Positions 7,465 through 16,187 of a stretch of 64,000 nt of DNA are shown piece after piece (within the stretch, counting starts at the first letter, position 1; the number at the start of each line of letters is the position of its first letter). The position numbers were made by a program, and so were the translations under genes. Source of the stretch: JABCPE02 sp963518955 (lineage in GTDB: Bacteria > Bacteroidota > Bacteroidia > Flavobacteriales > Weeksellaceae); assembly GCA_963518955.1 (NCBI GenBank), contig CAUQKI010000010.1, forward strand, positions 5,723-69,722, in the 5' to 3' direction. The notes below the pieces were generated by a model. It did no database searches and was not told the DNA's origin. It saw only the letters and a program-made list of their open reading frames with translations.

Positions 7465-9387
7465 ATGATTACAAAAGAAACCATAGACAAGATTTTTTCT
7501 GCCATTCGCGTGGAGGAAATCGTCGGCGAATATGTCCAGCTGAAAAGAGCGGGGTCTAACTATAAAGGCCTCAGCCCCTTTGTAGATGAGAAAACGCCGA
7601 GTTTTATAGTTTCTCCTAGTAAACAGATTTGGAAAGATTTCTCTTCTGGAAAAGGCGGAACAGCGATTTCTTTTTTGATGGAAATCGAAGGGTTTTCCTA
7701 TCCAGAAGCCCTCCGCTATGCTGCTAAAAAGTACGGAATAGAAATAGAGGAGCTGAAAAAAGACCTTACTGAAGAAGAAAAAAAAGCACAGACCGACAAG
7801 GATTTACTATACAAAATCCACGAAGTAGCGAATGATTTTTTTCAAAACCAACTTTATGAAACCGAAGAGGGGCGGAATATAGGGCTTTCCTATTTCAAAG
7901 AACGTGAGCTGAAGCCAGAAACCATCAATAAATTTCAGCTCGGATATTCTCCAGAACTCAAAAATGCCTTTACACAATATGCCGTAAGTAAAGGCTATTC
8001 CAAAGAAATTTTAGAAAAATCTGGACTTTCCATCTTTTCGGAAAAATCTACGGAAGGAATAGATCGTTTCCGCGAAAGGGTAATTTTCCCTATTCATGGG
8101 TTTTCTGGGCGTGTGCTGGGATTTGGTGGAAGGATTTTAAAATCAAATACAAAAACCGCGAAATACCTGAACTCGCCGGAAACAGAGATTTATCATAAAT
8201 CCAATGTGCTGTATGGCTTGTTCCAGTCTAAACAAGCCGTTTCGCGCGAAAATATGTGTCTCTTGGTGGAGGGCTACATGGATGTGGTCGCCCTGCATCA
8301 GTCTGGAATAGAAAATGTGGTGGCGAGTTCTGGAACTTCCCTGACCACGGAGCAGATAAAGCTGATAAAAAGGCTGACAGAGAATGTTACCATTCTTTTC
8401 GATGGTGATGCAGCGGGAATAAAGGCGAGTTTCCGAAGTATAGATATGCTCCTTGCAGAAAGTATGAATATCCGTATTCTGCTGTTTCCAGAGGGACATG
8501 ATCCAGACAGCTTTGCGAGGGAAAATTCAATGGAGTTTGTCAAAAATTTCATTAAAGAAAATTCAAAAGATTTCATCGATTTTAAAGCCGAAATTCTCCT
8601 TAAAGAAGCTGAAAATGACCCAATAAAAAAGGCTGAAGCCATCAGAGATATTGTGAAATCTGTGGCACATGTGGATAATGGGCTGAAACAGGAAATTTAC
8701 CTCAAACAAATAGCGACTCAGTTTGGGCTCACGGAAAGAAATCTTTTTGATGAACTTCAGGTTCAAAAACAGATTTTGAAAGGGCAGCCGCAGCCAAAAC
8801 CAAAACTGGAAATCGTCCCAAAAACGGAGGAAAAGCCTTTTGTAGATTCTGATAAAACCACAGGATTATTGGTTTTGGAAGAAAAATTGGTGGAGCTGAT
8901 GCTGAAATATGGCGATAGGATTTTGACCCGAAGAGACTCTGAAAATAATTCTTATCAAACCACTGTGATAGAGGAAATTATCAATCATTTTCAGGAAGAT
9001 GACTGCGAAATCCTTACGGAAACCAATAGAAAAATCATAGATGAAGTTCGGCAGGGCTTGGAACAGAACGAAATCCGCTCAGGAAATTTCTTTTTTGGGC
9101 TGATGGACGAAGATATTTCAGGGAAAATAGCCGATGCTTTGGTAGAAAACTACGAAACCAGCGACTGGAAGAAGTTTAATATTTATTTCCGAACCGAGGA
9201 TGAAGTTTTGGATAAAGTCGTGAGGGATGTTATCCTTCGCCACAAAAGAGAATATGTGCTGAAAATGATAGAAGATTTGAAAAAAAGTCTGGATGAAACG
9301 GAGGAAAAAGCAGAAATTTATGAACAAATCGTCAGACTAAACCAGCTGAAAAGTAAAATAGACCAAAAACTTTTTCGGATTTTGTGA
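7465..9387 (+). CDS. dnaG: DNA primase DnaG lacking the CHC2 zinc ligands
   Basis: Synthesises RNA primers at the replication fork. The 640-residue protein has an N-terminal zinc-finger-like fold (residues 30-95), a catalytic TOPRIM core with VEGYMD near 267-272 and DGDAAG at 313-318, and a C-terminal helicase-binding region. Oddly, all four residues that bind zinc in E. coli DnaG (Cys40, His43, Cys61, Cys64) are replaced at the aligned sites by Ser37, Val40, Asp58 and Ser61, while the surrounding fold sequence (YKGL-PF-DEKTPSF) is conserved. The gene is otherwise intact and divergently transcribed from speA, so it is probably functional. From memory this substitution is shared by other Flavobacteriia. 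Confidence 0.93.
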   Translation: MITKETIDKIFSAIRVEEIVGEYVQLKRAGSNYKGLSPFVDEKTPSFIVSPSKQIWKDFSSGKGGTAISFLMEIEGFSYPEALRYAAKKYGIEIEELKKDLTEEEKKAQTDKDLLYKIHEVANDFFQNQLYETEEGRNIGLSYFKERELKPETINKFQLGYSPELKNAFTQYAVSKGYSKEILEKSGLSIFSEKSTEGIDRFRERVIFPIHGFSGRVLGFGGRILKSNTKTAKYLNSPETEIYHKSNVLYGLFQSKQAVSRENMCLLVEGYMDVVALHQSGIENVVASSGTSLTTEQIKLIKRLTENVTILFDGDAAGIKASFRSIDMLLAESMNIRILLFPEGHDPDSFARENSMEFVKNFIKENSKDFIDFKAEILLKEAENDPIKKAEAIRDIVKSVAHVDNGLKQEIYLKQIATQFGLTERNLFDELQVQKQILKGQPQPKPKLEIVPKTEEKPFVDSDKTTGLLVLEEKLVELMLKYGDRILTRRDSENNSYQTTVIEEIINHFQEDDCEILTETNRKIIDEVRQGLEQNEIRSGNFFFGLMDEDISGKIADALVENYETSDWKKFNIYFRTEDEVLDKVVRDVILRHKREYVLKMIEDLKKSLDETEEKAEIYEQIVRLNQLKSKIDQKLFRIL

Positions 9388-9442
9388 CAGATTGGTTACC
9401 TTTGGGAATTGGAATAATTTTTGAGAAAAAGGAGATAAAACT

Positions 9443-9733
9443 ATGTTTATAATATCATTAAACTACAAAAAGGAAATCAGTGAAGTAGAAAAATATTTAA
9501 AAGAACATGTGGATTTTTTGGATAAATACTATTTGCTCGGAAAATTCATCTGTTCTGGAAGAAAAAATCCAAGAACGGGAGGGATTATTCTTGTAAATGA
9601 AAAAGATAAAGAAATGGTAATTGATATAATAAAAGAAGACCCATTTTATAAAAATGAAATTGCAGAATATGAATTTATAGAGTTTATTCCGACCAAATTT
9701 GATAAAAAATTTGCTTATTTTGTAAATAATTAA
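9443..9733 (+). CDS. YciI family protein
   Basis: A 96-residue cytoplasmic protein with the ferredoxin-like YciI pattern: an N-terminal MFIISLNYKK strand, a helix with HVDFLDKYY, then GKFICSGRKNPRTGGIIL where the family has its conserved small-residue loop. YciI proteins are small dimeric putative enzymes of largely unknown function. It sits 18 bp before clpP and 55 bp after dnaG, so cotranscription with clpP is likely. No functional link to ClpP is evident. Confidence 0.75.
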   Translation: MFIISLNYKKEISEVEKYLKEHVDFLDKYYLLGKFICSGRKNPRTGGIILVNEKDKEMVIDIIKEDPFYKNEIAEYEFIEFIPTKFDKKFAYFVNN

Positions 9734-9751
9734 CCTTAAAAAGATTTATAT

Positions 9752-10429
9752 ATGGACATAAAGAAAGAATTTAGAGATTTTTCTGTAAAACATTTAGGAA
9801 ATAATGGGCTGGTAACGGACCAATATATGGGAATGTTCAATCCTACCAACCTTACACCATACATCACCGAAGAAAGAAGGCTGAATGTAGCGCAAATGGA
9901 TGTTTTCTCAAGACTGATGATGGATAGAATCATCTTTTTGGGAACAGGAATTGATGACCAAGTAGCGAATATCGTGACGGCACAGCTGCTGTTTTTGGAA
10001 AGCGCTGACCCGAGCAAGGATATTCAGATTTATATCAATTCGCCTGGTGGAAGTGTTTATGCGGGATTGGGAATTTATGACACGATGCAGATTATTAAAC
10101 CTGATGTAGCTACGATTTGTACAGGAATGGCGGCTTCTATGGGAGCGGTGCTTTTGGTTGCGGGTGAAAAAGGAAAGCGTTCTGCGCTGAAGCATTCCAG
10201 AGTGATGATTCACCAGCCGAGTGGCGGCGCACAGGGAGTTGCGAGCGATATGGAAATCAATTTGAGAGAAATGCTTAAACTGAAAAAAGAACTTTATGAC
10301 ATTATTTCCGAGCATTCTGGGCAGTCTTACGAATGGGTGGAAAAAGCATCAGACAGAGACTACTGGATGACTTCCACTGAAGCGAAAGAAATGGGAATGG
10401 TAGATGAAGTTTTAGAGAAAAAGAAATAA
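9752..10429 (+). CDS. clpP: ATP-dependent Clp protease proteolytic subunit
   Basis: ClpP is the barrel-forming serine peptidase that degrades proteins fed by ClpX or ClpA/C. The catalytic triad is visible: Ser129 in GMAASMG, His154 in MIHQPSGG and Asp203 in ASDRDYWM, with the same Ser-His-Asp spacing as the E. coli enzyme. Length (225 residues) is slightly above average because of an N-terminal extension. clpX and tig are not adjacent, unlike the common tig-clpP-clpX order. A strong terminator separates it from the convergent tatC. Confidence 0.95.
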   Translation: MDIKKEFRDFSVKHLGNNGLVTDQYMGMFNPTNLTPYITEERRLNVAQMDVFSRLMMDRIIFLGTGIDDQVANIVTAQLLFLESADPSKDIQIYINSPGGSVYAGLGIYDTMQIIKPDVATICTGMAASMGAVLLVAGEKGKRSALKHSRVMIHQPSGGAQGVASDMEINLREMLKLKKELYDIISEHSGQSYEWVEKASDRDYWMTSTEAKEMGMVDEVLEKKK

Positions 10430-10447
10430 ACAAAAAGTTATAAAATT

Positions 10448-10481
10448 AAAAGGTCAGAATTTTCGTTCTGACCTTTTTTTA
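10448..10481. terminator. Bidirectional terminator between clpP and tatC
   Basis: AAAAGGTCAGAA pairs with TTCTGACCTTTT around a short loop and is followed by T7. It lies between the convergent clpP and tatC genes and overlaps the tatC stop by a few bases. Confidence 0.88.
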
Positions 10482-11291
10482 ATCTAAATCTTGTTCTTTT
10501 AGTAGTCTTTTGTGGATGATTTGAGCCATTGCAACACTCATTTCATAGAGTAACAATAGCGGAATAGCCGCGATAAACATACTGACTACATCGGCAGGTG
10601 TGATGATGGCCGCGATAATCATAATGATGACAATGGCGTGTCTTCGGTAAGTTTTCATCAGCTGAGGAGTAAGAATTCCCAGTGAAGTCAAAACATAGAC
10701 AATCATCGGAAATAGGAAGATAATCGCCATTCCAAAAACCACTTGCAGGAATATGGAAAGATAGTCAGACAGGTCATAGCTCAGCTTGATTTCATCTGAA
10801 ATTCTAAAGAAATACCCAAAATTGATAGCGAATGGCAAAATGATGAAATACCCACACAGCGCTCCAAAGAAAAACAAAATCCAAGTGCCATGGATGATGA
10901 TAAGCGAATATTTTCTCTCGTTCGGCAGCAGAGCAGGGCTGATAAATCTCCACAGCTCCCAAATAATATAAGGAAACGCCAAAAGAATTCCTCCAAAAAT
11001 AGAAATAGACATCATTACATTAAACTGCTCGTACAGTTTTCGTACTTGTATAGGAAATGTCTCAGGAAGCGAAATGCTTTCTTCGCCCAAATATTCTTGG
11101 GTAAAGTAATTGATGTATTTAAAAGTAGGAAAATCAGGTTTGGTAGGGTAGAAGAGGATATTATCCACTACCCAATTGGTATTGATTCCGATGAAAACCG
11201 CGGCGATGATTATAGCTATTACAGACCTTATAAGGTGTCCGCGCAGTTCTCCTAGATGGTCTAAAAAAGACATTTCTTTTTGGTCGCTCAT
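10479..11291 (-). CDS. tatC: Sec-independent (twin-arginine) protein translocase TatC
   Basis: TatC is the inner-membrane receptor for folded proteins with twin-arginine signals. The 270-residue protein has the TatC N-terminal signature (SFLDHLGELRGHLIRS), the FISPALLPNERKY loop and about six hydrophobic membrane segments. It is the second gene of a minus-strand operon with kdsD, whose stop lies 9 bp upstream. tatA/B genes are not in the window. Confidence 0.95.
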   Translation of the reverse strand: MSDQKEMSFLDHLGELRGHLIRSVIAIIIAAVFIGINTNWVVDNILFYPTKPDFPTFKYINYFTQEYLGEESISLPETFPIQVRKLYEQFNVMMSISIFGGILLAFPYIIWELWRFISPALLPNERKYSLIIIHGTWILFFFGALCGYFIILPFAINFGYFFRISDEIKLSYDLSDYLSIFLQVVFGMAIIFLFPMIVYVLTSLGILTPQLMKTYRRHAIVIIMIIAAIITPADVVSMFIAAIPLLLLYEMSVAMAQIIHKRLLKEQDLD

Positions 11292-11300
11292 TCTGTTTTT

Positions 11301-12257
11301 TTAGTTTATGCCCTCATCCAAAAGGCGGTGTAGGTCTATGATTCCGAAGTATTTACCTTGGTCTGTCACGACCAGCTGCCCTATGTTGTTCTGTTTCAGT
11401 ATCTGCATGGCTTCCTTTGCGAGGGCGCTTTTCTCTATGGTTTTAGGGTTTTTGCTCATAATATCTCTTGCAAAAATCCCTGAAATAGAGTCTCTTTCGG
11501 AGAGCATTCTTCGCAGGTCGCCATCGGTGATTACGCCTTTTATTTCTTCGTTTTCGGTGATTACAGTGATGCCGTGTTTAGAGCTGCTGATGGAGATGAT
11601 GACTTCTTTTATAGTGGCATTGATATCCGCTTTTGGTTTGTTTTGAGAGAGAAACTGTTCTACTTTTGCCGTTTGTTTGCCCAAAGCTCCGCCAGGGTGG
11701 AATTTAGCGAAATCCTCTTTTTTGAATTGGTTAAGTTCCATCAGACACACAGCCAGAGCATCGCCCAGAGCTAGCTGAACCGTAGTGGAAGTGGTAGGAG
11801 CCAGCTGATTAGGACAGGCTTCTTTGGAAACATGCGTATTCAAGGTGATTTCCGAAAACTCGGCAAGTTTGCTTTTCATGTTTCCTGTCATCCCGATGAG
11901 CGCCGAAGAATATTTCTTTAAAAACGGCAGAAGATTTACGATTTCGGGCGAATTTCCTGAATTGGAAATGCACAGCACCACATCATCTTTCTGAATAACT
12001 CCTAAATCTCCATGAATAGCCTCGGCAGCGTGTAGGAATTGTGACGGCGTCCCTGTGGAATTCAGCGTTGCTACTATTTTATTCCCGATGTGGGCGCTCT
12101 TCCCGATGCCTACTACAATCAGTTTTCCTTTGGCTTTATGAATGGTATTTACGGCCTTATTAAAGTTTTCATCGATACGATTTTTCAAGGCTTCCAGCTC
12201 TTCTATTTCTGCAGAGATGGTATTTTTTGCTATTTGGATTAAATCTATTGAGTTCAA
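11301..12257 (-). CDS. kdsD: KpsF/GutQ family arabinose-5-phosphate isomerase (SIS plus two CBS domains)
   Basis: Interconverts ribulose-5-phosphate and arabinose-5-phosphate, the first step toward KDO for lipopolysaccharide. The 318-residue protein has an N-terminal SIS sugar-isomerase domain (about residues 35-170, with VVGIGKSAHIGNK and CISNSGNSPE) and a tandem CBS pair (about 200-318, with GVITDGDLRRM and GIIDLHRLL). Length and domain order match the family. It is the first gene of an operon with tatC. A kdsD-tatC pair near recQ is a familiar flavobacterial arrangement, here interrupted by two small secreted-protein genes. Confidence 0.92.
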   Translation of the reverse strand: MNSIDLIQIAKNTISAEIEELEALKNRIDENFNKAVNTIHKAKGKLIVVGIGKSAHIGNKIVATLNSTGTPSQFLHAAEAIHGDLGVIQKDDVVLCISNSGNSPEIVNLLPFLKKYSSALIGMTGNMKSKLAEFSEITLNTHVSKEACPNQLAPTTSTTVQLALGDALAVCLMELNQFKKEDFAKFHPGGALGKQTAKVEQFLSQNKPKADINATIKEVIISISSSKHGITVITENEEIKGVITDGDLRRMLSERDSISGIFARDIMSKNPKTIEKSALAKEAMQILKQNNIGQLVVTDQGKYFGIIDLHRLLDEGIN

Positions 12258-12351
12258 TTTGGTAAAATTTTATTACTTTTACATTTCCGTTCAAAAATAA
12301 TAATTTTTTTCTAAAAATAATCATGGGAATAAAACATATGATACAATAACT

Positions 12352-12753
12352 ATGAGATATTTAATTGTTTTCTTATCATTCGTGTTTTTCCATTTAAATG
12401 CACAGCCCTTGCCTACAATAATTATTGTTGATAGTATCTCTGTTTCAAAGAAACCTCTTTTTGTGAAAAAGATAAAGACAAATAATGCAGAAACTATCTA
12501 TTTTTTGTCTTCATCTATTAAAAAAACGATACCTATGGCAATAACAAATAAGAGCAGAAATGTTTTTATTTATAAAAAAGATACTATGGATATTTACATA
12601 AATTTAGAAGAAAGAAAACAAATTTTTATTCAAAATCTACATTTTCAGAAAGGAAAATTTTCAATAAACTTTAAAAATTGTAGATTTGATAGTGATTATC
12701 ATATAAAAAGTTTCCCTAATGATTGTTTAATTTATAGAAAAGATGAAGAATAA
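12352..12753 (+). CDS. Small secreted protein of unknown function, paralogue A
   Basis: A 133-residue protein with a clear Sec signal peptide (residues 1-17, ending NAQ). I do not recognise a family. Its C-terminal half shares three blocks with the next gene: YKKDTMDIYI, F-KGKFSINFKN and FPNDCLIYRKDEE. It overlaps the next gene by 11 bp, so the two form a small tandem duplication cotranscribed away from kdsD. The pair is AT-rich relative to kdsD and recQ. Likely periplasmic or surface located; role unknown. Confidence 0.65.
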   Translation: MRYLIVFLSFVFFHLNAQPLPTIIIVDSISVSKKPLFVKKIKTNNAETIYFLSSSIKKTIPMAITNKSRNVFIYKKDTMDIYINLEERKQIFIQNLHFQKGKFSINFKNCRFDSDYHIKSFPNDCLIYRKDEE

Positions 12754-13198
12754 AAACTTTATTAGCAATTATTTACTAAATGAAAAAATAGGTGTAATAG
12801 GCATAAAATTGTTATCAATTATTTTCTTATGCAGTTATAGTTATGTAAATGCTCAGCCTCTTTGGGAAGGTTTAAGTGTGGGTAAATTCTATAGGGAAAA
12901 TAAAGAAATCTATCTACAAAAAATTGAAAATGGTATAAAATACTTTTCTGATAAAAAGGAAAGAGAAAATCATGGACTATCACAAGGGATGAATATCTTA
13001 GTTTATAAAAAAGATACCATGAAAATTTACATAGAACCCATACCACACCATCCTATTATGGGAGTTAAACGAGTTTATTTCAAAAGAGGAGAATATACAA
13101 TAGATTTAAAAAAGTATGTTTCAGATAATACTCTTATAATTGAAAAATTTCCTCATGACTGCTTGATTTATAGAAAAGAAGAGGAAGGAAAAGAGTAG
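12743..13198 (+). CDS. Small secreted protein of unknown function, paralogue B
   Basis: A 151-residue relative of the preceding gene. The N-terminal region is longer (about 20 polar residues before a hydrophobic segment ending NAQ near residue 38), so the true start may be further in, although no better in-frame start is evident. Shared blocks with paralogue A are YKKDTMKIYIE, FKRGEYTIDLKK and FPHDCLIYRKEEE. The invariant single Cys in the C-terminal block suggests a conserved structural or lipid/metal role, but nothing identifies a function. Confidence 0.62.
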   Translation: MKNKNFISNYLLNEKIGVIGIKLLSIIFLCSYSYVNAQPLWEGLSVGKFYRENKEIYLQKIENGIKYFSDKKERENHGLSQGMNILVYKKDTMKIYIEPIPHHPIMGVKRVYFKRGEYTIDLKKYVSDNTLIIEKFPHDCLIYRKEEEGKE

Positions 13199-13262
13199 AT
13201 TTAAGACATCAAGATAACTTTTTAGTGGTCAAGAACTAAGAATAAAAATTGTTTAACATTTT

Positions 13263-13291
13263 TTGCAAATCAAATTTATTTCTTACCTTTG
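13263..13291 (+). promoter_or_regulatory. recQ promoter (TTG-N18-TACCTTTG)
   Basis: TTG at 13263-13265 and TACCTTTG at 13284-13291 are separated by 18 bp, matching the Bacteroidota housekeeping consensus TTG-N17-23-TAnnTTTG. The recQ start is about 58 bp downstream. Confidence 0.7.
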
Positions 13292-13349
13292 ATAAAAGAC
13301 ACCTGACAAAATTGATTTTTGAATAAAAACTAAAAACAAATAAGTAAGT

Positions 13350-15542
13350 ATGAAAAATGGGAAAATATCAGATTCTCTAAAAAAATATTTTGGTTTTTCT
13401 AATTTTAAAGGACATCAGGAGGAAATTATTTCTACGCTCTTAGAGGGTAGAGATGTTTTCGTTTTGATGCCGACAGGTGGTGGTAAGTCTCTTTGCTACC
13501 AGCTTCCCGCTCTGATGAGTGAGGGAACGGCAATCGTGGTTTCTCCGCTTATAGCCTTGATGAAAAATCAGGTGGATGCCGTGAATGGGCTGTTTTCCGA
13601 AGAAGGAGTGGCTCATGTACTGAATTCTTCTCTCAATAAAACCCAGACCAAAACCGTAATGGATGATATAAAATCTGGGAAAACCAAACTGCTCTATGTA
13701 GCGCCTGAAAGTTTGATAAAAGAAGAATATTTAGACTTTTTAAAGGAAGTGAAAATTTCCTTTGTGGCTATAGATGAGGCGCACTGTATCTCGGAATGGG
13801 GACATGATTTCCGCCCTGAATATCGTAATCTAAAAACCATTATAGACCAAATAGCAAATGTTCCTATGATTGCCTTGACGGCTACTGCAACGCCCAAAGT
13901 TCAGGATGATATTCAAAAAACACTGGGAATGACTGATGCTGTGGTCTTTAAGGAAAGTTTTAACAGACCAAATCTATTCTACGAGGTTCGCCCAAAAGTG
14001 AATGTAGATAAGGAAATAGTGAAGTTCATTAACCAAAATAAAGGCAAAGCAGGGATAGTGTATTGTCTCAGCAGAAAGAAAGTGGAGGAATTTGCCCAGC
14101 TTTTGCAGGTAAATGGAATCAATGCTCTGCCGTATCACGCAGGATTAGATGCAAAATCCCGAGTGGCAAATCAGGACAAGTTCCTGATGGAAGAAGTGGA
14201 TGTGATTGTCGCTACTATAGCCTTTGGGATGGGGATAGACAAGCCGGATGTTCGTTTTGTGATTCATTATGATATTCCGAAATCTTTGGAAAGCTACTAT
14301 CAGGAAACGGGAAGAGCAGGAAGAGACGGTGGCGAGGGCTATTGTTTGGCTTTTTATGACCCGAAAGATATAGACAAATTAGAGAAGTTTTTGGCTCAAA
14401 AACCAGTTTCGGAGAGAGAAATTGGTCTTCAGCTTTTGAATGAAGTGGTGGGCTATGCAGAAACTTCTATGAATAGAAGACAGTATTTATTGTATTATTT
14501 TGGAGAGCAGTTTGACCCTGTGAATGGCGCTGGAGCCAAAATGTGCGATAATTCTGTAAATCCTCCAACTCTAAAAGATGTTTCCAAAGAACTGAAAGTA
14601 GTTTTGGAACTGATAAAAGAACTGGAAGAGAAATTTAAGATAAATGATTTGATTTCAGTGCTTTTAGGGCGAGAAACTCCAGTTACGAAGTCTTATAAAT
14701 TAGAAAACTCTTCTTTCTTTGGTAAAGGAAAAGAGCAGACGGATAATTTCTGGAAATCCATCATCAGACAGGCTTTGGTGCAGAACTACATCAATAAGGA
14801 TATTGAGACTTATGGTGTTCTAAAATTGTCTCAAAAAGGGCTTGATTTCTTGGCTGGAAAAGAGAAAAATCCATTCATGATAGCCGAAGACAGAAAGTAT
14901 GACCTTAGCCAAGTCGCTTCGGAGCAGGTTCAGGTGCAGAGTGGTGGAGGTTTGGATGAAAATCTGTATAACCAGCTGAAAGAATTAAGAAAATCTGTTG
15001 CTAAAAAGCACGGAATTCCGCCTTATACGGTCTTTATGGACCCTAGTTTGGAGGATATGACGGTGCAGTATCCTATTACTATAGAGGAAATTACAAAAAT
15101 CTATGGAGTAGGCGAAGGGAAAGCTAAAAAATACGGAAAGGAATTTGCGGAGTTTATTGCTAAGTATGTGGAAGAGAACAATATAGAGCGTATGCAGGAT
15201 ATGGTTCTGAAACAACTTGTCAATAAGTCTAACCATAAAGTTTTCATTATCCAAAATACCGATAAAAAGATGGATTTGGAGGATATCGCTCAAGCCAAGA
15301 ACTTGACGATGGATGAACTTCTTTCTGAAATGGAAAGTATTGTTTATCAAGGAACTAAACTGAATATAGACTATTATATCGAGGAAAATATAGATGAAGA
15401 TCTGGTGGAGGAGTTTATGGATTTCATGAAAGAGTCAGAAAGTGACAGCATGAAGGTGCTTTGTGCCGAGTTTTCAGATGATTTGACTGATGAAGAAATC
15501 CGAATGCTTAGAATAAAATTCATCAGTGATGTAGCAAATTAA
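13350..15542 (+). CDS. recQ: ATP-dependent DNA helicase RecQ with degenerate zinc site
   Basis: A 3'-5' DNA helicase for recombination and fork repair. The 730-residue protein has two RecA-like domains (Walker A PTGGGKSLCYQLP near residues 41-53, DEAH box in IDEAHCISEWGHD, motif VI QETGRAGRDG), a RecQ C-terminal region and a probable HRDC domain, with an extended C-terminus. In E. coli RecQ, Cys380, Cys397, Cys400 and Cys403 bind zinc; here the aligned residues are Asn375, Ala396, Cys399 and Ser402, so three of four ligands are gone. It is followed at 26 bp by a probable toxin-antitoxin pair. Confidence 0.93.
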   Translation: MKNGKISDSLKKYFGFSNFKGHQEEIISTLLEGRDVFVLMPTGGGKSLCYQLPALMSEGTAIVVSPLIALMKNQVDAVNGLFSEEGVAHVLNSSLNKTQTKTVMDDIKSGKTKLLYVAPESLIKEEYLDFLKEVKISFVAIDEAHCISEWGHDFRPEYRNLKTIIDQIANVPMIALTATATPKVQDDIQKTLGMTDAVVFKESFNRPNLFYEVRPKVNVDKEIVKFINQNKGKAGIVYCLSRKKVEEFAQLLQVNGINALPYHAGLDAKSRVANQDKFLMEEVDVIVATIAFGMGIDKPDVRFVIHYDIPKSLESYYQETGRAGRDGGEGYCLAFYDPKDIDKLEKFLAQKPVSEREIGLQLLNEVVGYAETSMNRRQYLLYYFGEQFDPVNGAGAKMCDNSVNPPTLKDVSKELKVVLELIKELEEKFKINDLISVLLGRETPVTKSYKLENSSFFGKGKEQTDNFWKSIIRQALVQNYINKDIETYGVLKLSQKGLDFLAGKEKNPFMIAEDRKYDLSQVASEQVQVQSGGGLDENLYNQLKELRKSVAKKHGIPPYTVFMDPSLEDMTVQYPITIEEITKIYGVGEGKAKKYGKEFAEFIAKYVEENNIERMQDMVLKQLVNKSNHKVFIIQNTDKKMDLEDIAQAKNLTMDELLSEMESIVYQGTKLNIDYYIEENIDEDLVEEFMDFMKESESDSMKVLCAEFSDDLTDEEIRMLRIKFISDVAN

Positions 15543-15567
15543 ATTAGAAATTTTTAAAAATTTATAA

Positions 15568-15879
15568 ATGGATTCAAAAATATTAGAAGAAAAAATGGAG
15601 CTGCTAAGGTGGATTATCAACCTTAATGATGAGCAGGTGATAAAGAATCTTATCAATTTCAAGAATGAGATTTTCGGAGTTCCTTTTGCTAAACCTACGG
15701 TATGTTCTACTGTGGTAAAGCCAGGAAGCAGAGGTTTTGGAGAGATTGTTCTGAGTGAAGATTATTTAAAATTCGAGGGAGCAAGTGAGGGATTTTTAGC
15801 AGAGTTTGATGAAGCGTTTTCTTTGGAAGATGCTAAGAAGCAGTCAATTAAAAAAATACAAGGATGGTGGAGAGATTAG
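15568..15879 (+). CDS. Probable antitoxin of a RelE/ParE-type module
   Basis: A 103-residue acidic cytoplasmic protein. The N-terminal helix pair (ILEEKMELLRWIINLNDEQ) resembles the start of many Bacteroidota addiction-module antitoxins, and the C-terminus is an amphipathic tail (SIKKIQGWWRD) as expected for a toxin-binding segment. Its 3' end overlaps the next gene by 16 bp, a typical antitoxin-toxin arrangement. The middle (residues 40-75) is not recognised. The role is inferred mainly from gene order and from the partner. Confidence 0.55.
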   Translation: MDSKILEEKMELLRWIINLNDEQVIKNLINFKNEIFGVPFAKPTVCSTVVKPGSRGFGEIVLSEDYLKFEGASEGFLAEFDEAFSLEDAKKQSIKKIQGWWRD

Positions 15880-16184
15880 AAATAGCATATAGCAGAAAGT
15901 TTGTTCATAGTTTGGACAGTCAGTTGAATATTTTGTTCAGAGAAGGAATTCTCAATAGGATAGACAGAGCCGAAGAAATGGTAGGTGAGGTCTATGAATT
16001 TATAGAAAACAATCTGGATAAAGCCGTAGATACGCCAGAAAAAGTGCATGTAGCGGAGAAAAAATACCTAAGATATATGATAGATGATAAAATAACTTGG
16101 TTCTTTTTCTTTAAGCAAGAAGCAGGGAAAGTCATTATGAATCATGTACTTAACAACCAATCGCCAGATTTCTCGGCATTGTAG
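15864..16184 (+). CDS. Probable RelE/ParE-family toxin
   Basis: A 106-residue protein with the fold pattern of RelE/ParE toxins: an N-terminal strand (EIAYSRKFVHSLDSQ), two helices, then two strands (KKYLRYMIDDKITWFFFF and AGKVIMNHVLNNQ) in the place where family members carry their catalytic or gyrase-binding surface. The mid segment HVAEKKYLRYMIDD corresponds to the usual Y-R-Y strand. It overlaps its putative antitoxin by 16 bp and the next gene begins 3 bp after its stop, so the three are cotranscribed. Target (mRNA or gyrase) cannot be told. Confidence 0.55.
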   Translation: MVERLEIAYSRKFVHSLDSQLNILFREGILNRIDRAEEMVGEVYEFIENNLDKAVDTPEKVHVAEKKYLRYMIDDKITWFFFFKQEAGKVIMNHVLNNQSPDFSAL

Positions 16185-16187
16185 ATT

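Noticed and set aside
15568..16184. Phage or defence cassette around recQ
   Set aside because: Only two small genes with a toxin-antitoxin look; no nuclease, methylase, sensor or effector genes typical of defence systems were found.
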